From Nitrospinae bacterium CG22_combo_CG10-13_8_21_14_all_47_10 (GTDB lineage: Bacteria > Nitrospinota > Nitrospinia > Nitrospinales > VA-1): 5,568 nucleotides of DNA. The stretch covers positions 8,217 through 13,784 of the forward strand of contig PCTK01000213.1 in NCBI GenBank assembly GCA_002786505.1, given 5' to 3'. Made by a program: the position numbers and the translations under genes. Positions 1 through 5,568 of the stretch are shown here, piece after piece; position 1 is the stretch's first letter, and each line of letters starts with the position of its first letter. A model generated the notes under the pieces. The model ran no database searches. It was not told the origin of the DNA and saw only the letters and a program-made list of their open reading frames with translations.

Positions 1-714
1 CGGTTGATCTATAAAAGGATTGCGATTCCCCTGAACGATTTCTATCAGGTCGTTGCGTTTTACCTCCCATTCATCCGGCGGATCTTCAAAATGCCACATC
101 CTCAATGCGTTTTCCAGGCCTTCTTCCAAAGGAATTTTATATTGAAACGACATATATAAATAAGCCCGGGATGCGTTTCCGCTAATTTCTTTTCTAAGAA
201 TCCCTTCCTTTTTGCAATAGCGGTATTCTCCCATGCCGGAAAATTCCTCTGTTACAGCAGAAGTAGCCGGTTCTTCCATCATTGGGAAAATATTATGCAT
301 GTCAGATTCCATAGCTTTAAACTTTGGCGAAACTTCCGAACAACATTTGAGTCCGCTGACCGTCTCACCCCCCGGTCGGACACACGAATTTTTGTTCCAG
401 CAGGTTAGCGATTTTGCGAAAACATTCGGGGACATCAAGGATGCCCAAACCAGTTTTTGCGGCACACCCCTGGGAGGAGTCGGTCCATCCGCGCATAAAT
501 GGGGGAAGACCTGTTTTAACTTATCAAACACACAACCACAATGGAATGTGCGTTGTTTAGAGGAGGTCCGGTAAATTTTATGGAGTTGCCTTTGAGCAAT
601 TTCACTGCTGACCAAAGTGGATGGCTGAAACAGGTCGGGATTTAATGGCTGGCCCATAGCCGGGTTGACCGCTCCCAATATTAAAAAGGTTATCACTACA
701 AATGTTGGTCGCAT
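1..714 (-). CDS. Endonuclease I (EndA/Vvn-like) secreted protein, 3' end cut by window edge, catalytic pair apparently lost
   Basis: This frame stays open for 238 codons from ATG 714-712 to the left edge. Family members are periplasmic or secreted nonspecific nucleases of the beta-beta-alpha-metal fold; E. coli EndA is about 235 residues, so only a short tail should be missing. Residues 1-21 form a signal peptide, probably cut after A-M-G. Family landmarks follow in order: FHCGC (57-61), CW (105-106), CC (124-125), MESDMHN (135-141, N141 matching a metal ligand), RAYLYMSFQY (183-192) and the C-terminal VQGNRNPF (227-234). Eight cysteines suggest disulfides. Oddly, the active-site segment normally reading like EWEHLMPxxxFGK is VWASLMSPNVFAK (89-101), replacing Glu-His with Ala-Ser, and the usual GEVNxxRSN segment is also absent. 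Family assignment is from recalled motifs and is firm; loss of activity is inferred. The start has no Shine-Dalgarno but sits at the predicted transcription start of its own promoter. The gene begins 31 bases after the Wzy_C gene. Confidence 0.82.
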   Translation of the reverse strand, partial: MRPTFVVITFLILGAVNPAMGQPLNPDLFQPSTLVSSEIAQRQLHKIYRTSSKQRTFHCGCVFDKLKQVFPHLCADGPTPPRGVPQKLVWASLMSPNVFAKSLTCWNKNSCVRPGGETVSGLKCCSEVSPKFKAMESDMHNIFPMMEEPATSAVTEEFSGMGEYRYCKKEGILRKEISGNASRAYLYMSFQYKIPLEEGLENALRMWHFEDPPDEWEVKRNDLIEIVQGNRNPFIDQP

Positions 715-720
715 AAACCC

Positions 721-749
721 ATTATATCATTTTAACAAATATGGCTCAA
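721..749 (-). promoter_or_regulatory. Sigma70-type promoter for the endonuclease I homologue, predicted leaderless
   Basis: On the minus strand a -35 TTGAGC (749-744, four of six consensus bases) is followed by a 17-base spacer and a perfect -10 TATAAT (726-721). Transcription would start about seven bases downstream, at or next to the A of ATG 714, giving an mRNA with essentially no leader. This agrees with the lack of any Shine-Dalgarno before that ATG. The -35 overlaps the stop codon of the upstream gene. Confidence 0.6.
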
Positions 750-2440
750 AGCCGTGCGGCTCCCTGTTTTTTTAGAAGGCTCAGGTATCCTTCTAACGCC
801 ATCTCCCTGAACCTGGGATCTTTCGCGGCCTTTTTATAATATTCCAACGCTTCCGCATTTTTTCCCATCAGGTTTTTCGTTTCCGCCAGTTTTAAATATG
901 CCCCCATATTATTTGGGTTTCTTCGGATTGTTTTAATATATTCTTGTTCCGCGCGGACCAGGTTCTGTTTATTTTTGGACATGCGGTAGTTTTCAAGGTG
1001 AGCCATTCCAGAAAGAAAATGGGGCCTTCCACAACTTTCACAATATTTACTGGCTGTCCCTGTTTTTTCCAGCCACTCTTCCACAGACCGGGTTAAAGGA
1101 ATATCATGAGAAATTATCCGTTGATAATTATAATATTGAAATATCGAATAAGAACCCAGCACTAAAAAAATCGCGACCGCTTTTGGCCAAACCTTATCGG
1201 CAGAATCCCGGAGTACCCATATTTTATGCCTATCGGTCTCCCTGTCCAGAACCTCCACCGAAATAATCAGGAAAACAAAATAATAAATAAAGTTACTGGT
1301 CAGCCAATTGTATTCACTCATATTATGAAGGAGAAAACCTGCAAGGGAAAGGGCGATGAAAATACTTGTCTCCGACACCTGGGCGTTTCCCTTTTTATAA
1401 ATATGGATCAACTTAAAACACAGTGTAGCCAGGCAGGCTATCAGCAACCCAATCCCTATTAGCCCCGTTTCTGCGGCCGTTTGCAGATACATATTATGGG
1501 AATGCGCAGGAAATCTTTCCAGTCCCGTTTGCGGATATAATTCCACAAAAGTCCAGAGACCACTTCCCAGTAACCAGTGTTCGACAAAAATTCTCCAAGC
1601 CCCCAACCAATAAAGGAGACGAAGCTCAATATTGTTAAATGCCGGTGGACTTATTGGCTCCAACCCAACTTCTTTTAATAAAAGGTTAGGCTCTAAAATA
1701 AGTTTGCATATTGCCAAATATATTAAAAAGGAAACGAGTGCTCCCAGGCCCGCCAATTTTGCTTTATCCGGTTCTTTTTTATGCAGGAAATACCGAATGA
1801 TCAGGAAAATTTGCAGGCCCGCCCCCAACTGGGCTCCCTGTGAATTCGAAAAAAACAAAGCCACCAGAATCAGAATCCATCCAAGACCCGATAAAAATTT
1901 TTCAAATGAGCTTACAGCTCTAAAATACAAATACAGGCCAATAGAAATATGGATAACGAGATATCCCCCGAAAAAATTCGGGTTCATAAAAAATGAACGC
2001 GATGCGGGAATATCAGGTAGCTGAAAGGGAAAGGCTAAAGCAAAAAACTGTTCGATGATACTGACTGCCGCTAAAATTGCCGCCAAAATATAAACCAACC
2101 GTAGCGCTTTGGTTAGAGTTTGAATGCTATCAATAAAAAATATCAGAGCTACGGTTAAGGATAGGGCGCTGAGAAGTTTTAAAGCAGGATAAATGCTCAA
2201 ATCCGCATTTTGGGAGAAATAAAAACTCATCGCGGAATAAAGCAGAAAGACGAAAAGGCTCACTGGCAAGGCGCCAACAATCCCTTTTTCTTCGCGCTGG
2301 GCAAAGGCCAGGCCCAAAAAAGCCAGAGAAAGAAACGCAACCAACGCATTTACATCGTGCAAATTTAAATCCAACTGCCAATTGTCGCAGGCTACCAAAA
2401 CGATGACGACCAAATAGGCAATAGAAAACGCTTTCAACAT
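746..2440 (-). CDS. Wzy_C-family membrane protein (O-antigen ligase / O-oligosaccharyltransferase / polymerase type) with C-terminal TPR tail
   Basis: A 564-residue protein with roughly a dozen membrane segments (about residues 5-248, 320-397 and 418-435). Superfamily members transfer or polymerise undecaprenyl-linked glycans on the periplasmic side. Visible hallmarks are RSFFMNPNFFGGYL (148-161), SNSQGAQLGAG (198-208), an Arg-containing periplasmic loop with RLLYWLGAWRIF (274-285) and LLGSGLWTF (290-298), and HSHNMYLQTAAETGLIG (313-329) leading into the next helix. After the last membrane segment, a soluble tail carries a CESC pair (467-470) and one clear TPR plus part of a second (about 495-545; AEQEYIKTIRRNPNN, then AYLKLAETKNLMGKNAEALEYYKKA). 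WaaL ligases, PglL/TfpO O-oligosaccharyltransferases and Wzy polymerases share these motifs, so the exact activity cannot be told. ATG 2440 is the only usual start near the first helix and lacks a clear Shine-Dalgarno. It lies 28 bases after the YfhO-family stop, so co-transcription and translational coupling are likely. Confidence 0.85.
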   Translation of the reverse strand: MLKAFSIAYLVVIVLVACDNWQLDLNLHDVNALVAFLSLAFLGLAFAQREEKGIVGALPVSLFVFLLYSAMSFYFSQNADLSIYPALKLLSALSLTVALIFFIDSIQTLTKALRLVYILAAILAAVSIIEQFFALAFPFQLPDIPASRSFFMNPNFFGGYLVIHISIGLYLYFRAVSSFEKFLSGLGWILILVALFFSNSQGAQLGAGLQIFLIIRYFLHKKEPDKAKLAGLGALVSFLIYLAICKLILEPNLLLKEVGLEPISPPAFNNIELRLLYWLGAWRIFVEHWLLGSGLWTFVELYPQTGLERFPAHSHNMYLQTAAETGLIGIGLLIACLATLCFKLIHIYKKGNAQVSETSIFIALSLAGFLLHNMSEYNWLTSNFIYYFVFLIISVEVLDRETDRHKIWVLRDSADKVWPKAVAIFLVLGSYSIFQYYNYQRIISHDIPLTRSVEEWLEKTGTASKYCESCGRPHFLSGMAHLENYRMSKNKQNLVRAEQEYIKTIRRNPNNMGAYLKLAETKNLMGKNAEALEYYKKAAKDPRFREMALEGYLSLLKKQGAARL

Positions 2441-2468
2441 AATGGGAAGACCCGCGAGATATTGGTTT

Positions 2469-4805
2469 TCATGCTTTTGAAATGTGATTGGCCTCTATTT
2501 TATTCAGAATTCTCCTATTTCTGGTTATTACAAAATAAACCACACACAGAAGAACTGTTGCCGCGCTTATAGCCGCACCCAGTTTGAAAGAAAGAGGGTC
2601 GTATTCAAAGCGCACACGATGTTCTCCGGGTTCAATAATTATCGCGCGAAATAAATAATTGGCGCGAAGGATTTCTGTTTCCTCATCGTCCACATAAGCT
2701 TTCCATCCCGGGTAATAGCTATCGCTCATAAATAGAAATTGCCGACTTGGCGAATTCACCGTGAGATCAACGGTATTGCTTTTGTAGGAGTCTATTCTGA
2801 CCGGCTCCTGTTTTTCGTACCCCTCTTCCACGACACAAGGAAAAGTTTTTGGCTCTGCATCCAATAATAATCCTCTTTCCGGGTCAAAGCTTTTGCTCTG
2901 TAGAATTTCTTTATATTCATCATCGGAAGTTACAACCTTGCATTGGGGAACCAGAAAGACACGTGGAAGCTTTTTTTTATTTTCGTATATTTTTATAACC
3001 GGGGAAGCCTCTAACTTCTTTTTTTCTTTCGGGTCCTGTGGGATAGGGTCGTTTGAATGGACCAGCTTAAAATCCACAGAGGTGATAGCTGGCACGGATA
3101 TCACATATTTAACATTCATCAAATTGAGCAAATTGGTGCTGTCAATAGCTGGCGCGGACTTAATCAGGTCGTCTATTTTTTTCCACCGTTTTTGCTGGGT
3201 AACCGTAATACCCTCGGTATCATAAATTCGTTGATTGCCAAGAAGCCCTATCGTAAATTTTTCTTTTAAAACATCCAGCGCTGTCCAATTACTTTTATTT
3301 ATAATTTTTGCTTTCTTGGTTTTTGGGGTGACAAATATTCTGAATAATTCCGGATCAGATTGAACGAATCTGGCATTTTCTCCCATCGTTTGGGTTATTT
3401 CATAATTCTCTGTATGAAAAAATTTAAAATGGGCAAAGAACAAGTCCAGAATTAATAAGATTATTGAGGCCCAAAGAACAAGCGGTTTTTTGAATTTTGG
3501 TTGTGAATACAAAAACAAACATAAGCAAAACAGGCTGGTAAAAGCCAGAAACCGTTTAAAATTAAAAAGGTTGTACTCGGTTGCGTTGAATTCGGGATAA
3601 TCCCACCCTATTGCTTTAAGGTGAGTAACAACGGGTTCATTTAAAAAATTTAAAATGCCGAAACCCAGCATGAAGAAAAACCCCAGGGACAATAAATAAC
3701 GCGCCACTCTCCGGCTTTTTGAATTGTTACTCTTAAACTCCTTTTTAAAATAGTCGTAACCCAGCCCCGCCGTCACGGAAAGAATCAAAACTGCGAGAAA
3801 AATGAATTTGACCGGGTAACGCAATTTGCTGAAAAACGGCAGGTAATCATACAGTAAATGATGGAATAACGTGTTCTTCCCCATCGCCAGCCCCAGCGAA
3901 ATAAAAAACAACAGCAGAAACCCTTGTGCTCGGCGGTCCCATTTTCTTAAAAAGATTGCCGTCAGGATAAATGGAATTCCTCCCATATAAATAGTTTTCA
4001 GCCAGTTCTGGTATGTCCAATATTTTTTAAAATCCGTTGCCAGGCCGTACTGATCAGGCAGGAACAATTCAACCAGATCCATAGGGTGTAGAGACCAAAC
4101 CCCAGCTTCCTGATAGGAAAGGCCCGCGGAGCGGATTGAAAGGTGGGAAAGCTCCAGAAAAGGGAATAGTTGAACCGCTGATAAACCAAAAAATACTACG
4201 CAGAACAATACAAAGAAAAACAGGCGGTCGCGAAGTATTATGAAATCATCGGGCTCCAGCAGGAGTTCCGGAAAAAGCGTTAGGAAAAAGGCAACCCCAA
4301 AAGTCAGGTAACAGACTTCTATGCCTCCACCGAGAAACATTATTGTTCCCACGAGTCCGGATAAAATAGCGTGATCAAGGCGATTGTTTTTGATGGCAGA
4401 AAAATAACAGAGAAAAAACAGGGGCACCCAGGTAACCGACAGTAGCGTACTCAACAAACTGTGCACCGATATCAAATAGCCCGAAAGCATAAACACGACG
4501 GCTGAGATGATTGCCGCGCCCTGACTTGCCTTCATGCCTCGGAGCAGTAAAAAGGTAAAAATACCGCTCAGGGCAAAATGAATTTCTATGTTGAGATTAA
4601 AAGCCCAATCAAAAGGAAGGAATAAATATAAAACACTGATCGGGTAAAGCACCCCCGGTTGCAGGGTCGCAAACAGGGGATGGCCATTTAAATAATAGGG
4701 GTTCCATAAAGGAAAAACCAGGTTTTTGACTTCTTCAATCCAAAACTGCCGTGGAGGAATGAAAAAAACCAGAAGGTCCCGTTCCACGAACAGAGACCCT
4801 CTCAT
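2469..4805 (-). CDS. YfhO-family GT-C-type integral membrane protein (start probably further upstream, at 4871)
   Basis: A 778-residue protein if begun at ATG 4805. Family landmarks are an acidic first-loop ERDLLVFFIPP (8-18), PLWNPYYLNGHPLFA (32-46) followed by TLQPGVLYPI, PDQYG (250-254), LRYPVKF (328-334), LMNVKYVIS (562-570), SDSYYPGWKAYVD (694-706), ANYLFRAI (715-722) and GEHRVRFEYDPLSFKLG (727-743). About 12-14 membrane segments fill residues 50-460. A long extracytoplasmic domain (about 470-740) and a last helix (743-761) follow. In Bacillus, YfhO is proposed to move sugars from undecaprenyl-phosphate to a surface polymer; the acceptor here is unknown. The ATG lacks a Shine-Dalgarno and drops the expected first helix. 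In the same frame, codons from ATC 4871-4869 encode FFQRVWPIGFLAVLAVCYFGD, a good helix, and AAAGGGGG sits six bases before the ATC. It is preceded by the pilin gene and followed 28 bases on by the Wzy_C gene. Confidence 0.85.
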   Translation of the reverse strand: MRGSLFVERDLLVFFIPPRQFWIEEVKNLVFPLWNPYYLNGHPLFATLQPGVLYPISVLYLFLPFDWAFNLNIEIHFALSGIFTFLLLRGMKASQGAAIISAVVFMLSGYLISVHSLLSTLLSVTWVPLFFLCYFSAIKNNRLDHAILSGLVGTIMFLGGGIEVCYLTFGVAFFLTLFPELLLEPDDFIILRDRLFFFVLFCVVFFGLSAVQLFPFLELSHLSIRSAGLSYQEAGVWSLHPMDLVELFLPDQYGLATDFKKYWTYQNWLKTIYMGGIPFILTAIFLRKWDRRAQGFLLLFFISLGLAMGKNTLFHHLLYDYLPFFSKLRYPVKFIFLAVLILSVTAGLGYDYFKKEFKSNNSKSRRVARYLLSLGFFFMLGFGILNFLNEPVVTHLKAIGWDYPEFNATEYNLFNFKRFLAFTSLFCLCLFLYSQPKFKKPLVLWASIILLILDLFFAHFKFFHTENYEITQTMGENARFVQSDPELFRIFVTPKTKKAKIINKSNWTALDVLKEKFTIGLLGNQRIYDTEGITVTQQKRWKKIDDLIKSAPAIDSTNLLNLMNVKYVISVPAITSVDFKLVHSNDPIPQDPKEKKKLEASPVIKIYENKKKLPRVFLVPQCKVVTSDDEYKEILQSKSFDPERGLLLDAEPKTFPCVVEEGYEKQEPVRIDSYKSNTVDLTVNSPSRQFLFMSDSYYPGWKAYVDDEETEILRANYLFRAIIIEPGEHRVRFEYDPLSFKLGAAISAATVLLCVVYFVITRNRRILNKIEANHISKA

Positions 4806-4877
4806 ATCGCCAAAATAACAGACCGCAAGAACCGCCAGAAACCCTATCGGCCAAACCCGCTGAAAAAAGATAGCAAA

Positions 4878-4885
4878 CCCCCTTT
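4878..4885 (-). promoter_or_regulatory. Shine-Dalgarno for the YfhO-family gene, pointing to a near-cognate ATC start
   Basis: The minus strand reads AAAGGGGG and then six bases before ATC (4871-4869). No ATG, GTG or TTG occurs in the YfhO frame between the in-frame TGA at 4901-4899 and ATG 4805. This is the only ribosome-binding-like sequence in the gap. It implies either initiation at ATC or an ATG changed by mutation or sequencing error. Confidence 0.5.
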
Positions 4886-4910
4886 CTTTTAAAAGTGGTC
4901 AGGCCAGGCA

Positions 4911-4930
4911 AATCCTCGAACTCAAGGATT
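4911..4930 (-). terminator. Hairpin just after the pilin stop, possible attenuator or mRNA stabiliser
   Basis: Two bases after the pilin TAG (4935-4933), the transcript can fold arms AAUCCUUG and CGAGGAUU (8 pairs, one U-G) around an AGUU loop. No U-tract follows (UGCCUGGCCU comes next), so it is not a good intrinsic terminator. It could cap the 3' end of an abundant pilin mRNA or reduce read-through into the YfhO-family gene. Confidence 0.45.
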
Positions 4931-4932
4931 CC

Positions 4933-5316
4933 CTAAAAAGCTTCAACAATCTGAGATGCCTGAGCTCCAGTGTCGGTTCCGTTGTTAGCGGTAAATGTCC
5001 ACGTAAAAGCAACCCCATCAACTGTAGCCGTAATTGCAGTAGCCGCCGCCGCAAGACCATCTAATCCGCTGGTGTCAATACTACCAATAACCGTTGTAGC
5101 GTTATAGGTTGAACCATTGATCAGCTTGTTAGCGTGCAACATGGTGATCTGCCCCGCCATGGCCCCTGTGAGCCCGTGAGCAACAGAAGTTCTCGCACTG
5201 CCCTGCAAATCAATGAACCGAGGGATAGCCACTGCCGCCAGAATACCCAAAATGACGATGACCATGACCAACTCAATGAGCGTAAAACCTTTATTATTTT
5301 TAATGCGGTTTTTCAT
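4933..5316 (-). CDS. Short MshA-like type IV pilin / pseudopilin precursor
   Basis: A 127-residue prepilin with a class III signal: a basic leader (residues 1-10, ending NNKG) is expected to be cut after G10 by prepilin peptidase, exposing F11 for N-methylation. FTLIELVMVIVILGILAAVA follows, with E15 as the conserved Glu at +5 and the hydrophobic assembly helix spanning about 11-30. IPRFIDLQGSAR (31-42) and the Gly/Ala-rich stretch to about 57 resemble MshA-type pilins. The mature protein would be about 117 residues, at the short end for a major pilin. It has no cysteine, so it lacks the usual C-terminal disulfide loop. The head (from about 60) is rich in Thr, Ala and Asn and may be a reduced beta-sheet domain. 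A strong Shine-Dalgarno fixes the start. No pilus assembly ATPase, peptidase or secretin is visible here. A minor pilin or pseudopilin role is possible. It is the first gene of the block. Confidence 0.9.
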   Translation of the reverse strand: MKNRIKNNKGFTLIELVMVIVILGILAAVAIPRFIDLQGSARTSVAHGLTGAMAGQITMLHANKLINGSTYNATTVIGSIDTSGLDGLAAAATAITATVDGVAFTWTFTANNGTDTGAQASQIVEAF

Positions 5317-5323
5317 TTTGTTT

Positions 5324-5330
5324 CTCCTTT
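5324..5330 (-). promoter_or_regulatory. Strong ribosome binding site of the pilin gene
   Basis: AAAGGAG on the minus strand lies seven bases before ATG 5316. It is the best Shine-Dalgarno in the window and fits high-level pilin translation. Confidence 0.8.
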
Positions 5331-5350
5331 ATATTCAACCACTTCCAGAC

Positions 5351-5379
5351 AAGTTAATGGTAAACAACTGAAAAGTCAA
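5351..5379 (-). promoter_or_regulatory. Candidate sigma70 promoter of the pilin gene
   Basis: On the minus strand TTGACT (5379-5374, five of six -35 consensus bases), a 17-base spacer and TAACTT (5356-5351, three of six -10 bases) would start transcription near 5344. That leaves a leader of about 28 bases containing the Shine-Dalgarno. The -10 is weak, so activation by a regulator would be expected. An alternative -10 is TATATT at about 5401-5406, but it has only a poor -35. Confidence 0.35.
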
Positions 5380-5380
5380 G

Positions 5381-5414
5381 ACTTGCAACACCGCTCACCC
5401 AATATAATGCAAGT
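5381..5414. repeat. Inverted repeat just upstream of the pilin promoter
   Basis: ACTTGCA (5381-5387) and TGCAAGT (5408-5414) are perfect 7-base inverted arms separated by 20 bases. The pair abuts the candidate -35 of the pilin promoter, the usual place for an activator or repressor site. No regulator is identified. Confidence 0.45.
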
Positions 5415-5449
5415 TTTTTGCCGAATTAATAAAAAATAACAAGTTTTTT
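5410..5449. repeat. Two 10-base direct repeats 30 bases apart upstream of the pilin
   Basis: CAAGTTTTTT occurs at 5410-5419 and 5440-5449 (AAAAAACTTG on the coding strand). The period of 30 bases is close to three helical turns, so the A-tracts face the same side of the DNA. This suggests a bent upstream element or two binding sites for one regulator. The flanking DNA is AT-rich. Confidence 0.5.
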
Positions 5450-5482
5450 AAACTAATGGGGTGCTGAAAAACTCCCCAAACC

Positions 5483-5568
5483 GTCATCCTTGAGGAGCCG
5501 AAGGCGACGAAGGATCTCGAAGTTCCTTATAAAACAAGAAGAGAGATTCTTCGCTAACGCTCAGAATG
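5483..5568. repeat. REP-like palindrome pair in inverted orientation, cut by the window edge
   Basis: The left unit (5483-5518) begins GTCATCCTTGAGGAG and ends CGACGAAGGATCTC. It folds with ATCCTT/AAGGAT outer arms and an inner GCC-GAA-GGC hairpin. The right unit (5543-5568) is a diverged copy on the other strand, reading CATTCTGAGC through GCGAAGAATCTC. A 24-base linker separates them. The form is that of a REP/BIME-type mobile palindrome, widely seen in intergenic DNA of environmental Proteobacteria and related groups (from memory). No RAYT transposase is visible. The right unit probably continues past 5568. Confidence 0.65.

Larger units (their letters stand above)
5317..5568. other. Non-coding region upstream of the pilin
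   Basis: No convincing gene was found on either strand. From the pilin outwards it holds the ribosome binding site, candidate promoter, inverted and direct repeats, a short featureless stretch (about 5450-5482) and the REP-like pair. Confidence 0.7.

Noticed and set aside
415..450. Frameshift in the nuclease homologue as the cause of the missing catalytic motif.
   Set aside because: The current frame aligns ungapped across the motif and into the conserved regions on both sides, and the other two frames do not encode a Trp-Glu-His motif there.
233..574. Open plus-strand frame of 113 codons.
   Set aside because: It is antisense to the endonuclease I homologue, whose motifs are unmistakable, and its translation resembles no family.
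2130..2381. Minus-strand frame of 83 codons, and a similar 63-codon one at 3998-4189.
   Set aside because: Each overlaps a well-supported gene in another frame on the same strand and has no own ribosome binding site or recognisable motif.
1226..3269. Several open plus-strand frames (1226-1462, 1632-2024, 2893-3225, 3057-3269).
   Set aside because: They lie opposite the two large membrane-protein genes, show no family motif, and arise from the low-stop composition of antisense membrane-protein DNA.
4960..5125. Three N-X-S/T sequons (NGS, NAT, NGT) in the pilin head as evidence for N-glycosylation.
   Set aside because: None has the acidic residue at -2 required by bacterial PglB, no PglB-like gene is present, and Asn and Thr are so common here that such triplets are expected by chance.
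5380..5405. Possible sigma54 promoter upstream of the pilin (GG and GC elements in TTGGGTGAGCGG...TTGCA on the minus strand).
   Set aside because: The GG to GC gap is 11 bases, while sigma54 promoters need 10, and the CACG part of the -24 element is missing.
5134..5439. Plus-strand frame of 101 codons over the pilin and its upstream region.
   Set aside because: It is antisense to the prepilin signal and crosses the promoter region; its translation is low complexity without any family resemblance.

Overview
The window is a four-gene block, all on the minus strand, from a bacterium with a Gram-negative type of cell envelope. The evidence for that is a type IV prepilin, an O-antigen-ligase/polymerase-like membrane protein and a secreted endonuclease I relative. 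Base composition is moderate, slightly AT-rich. A REP-like palindrome at the right edge resembles elements common in deltaproteobacterial, Nitrospinota-like and similar environmental genomes, but lineage cannot be fixed from this sequence.

Layout in the direction of transcription (right to left). 5317-5568 is non-coding: a pair of inverted REP-like palindromes lies at the edge, followed by a repeat-rich AT-rich stretch and a candidate promoter for the pilin. 5316-4933 is a short MshA-like type IV pilin with a strong ribosome binding site. It is followed at once by a small hairpin. 4805-2469 is a YfhO-family GT-C-type membrane protein; its true start is probably about 22 codons upstream, at a near-cognate ATC (4871-4869) behind a good Shine-Dalgarno. 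28 bases later, 2440-746 is a Wzy_C (O-antigen ligase / O-oligosaccharyltransferase / polymerase superfamily) membrane protein with a C-terminal TPR tail. 31 bases later, a secreted endonuclease I (EndA/Vvn) homologue starts at 714 and runs off the left edge. It has a TTGAGC-17-TATAAT promoter placed so that its mRNA would be leaderless.

How they may work together: pilin, GT-C protein and Wzy_C protein in this order would fit pilin or surface glycan decoration, as in the known pilA-tfpO pairs. This is inference from gene order. The nuclease relative appears to have its own promoter. It keeps the fold-defining cysteines and the metal-ligand Asn, but has Ala-Ser where the family has the catalytic Glu-His, so it may have lost nuclease activity. 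These two points, the possible pilin-glycosylation cassette and the near-cognate start codon are the observations most worth following up. No RNA genes, CRISPR arrays or transposases were seen.
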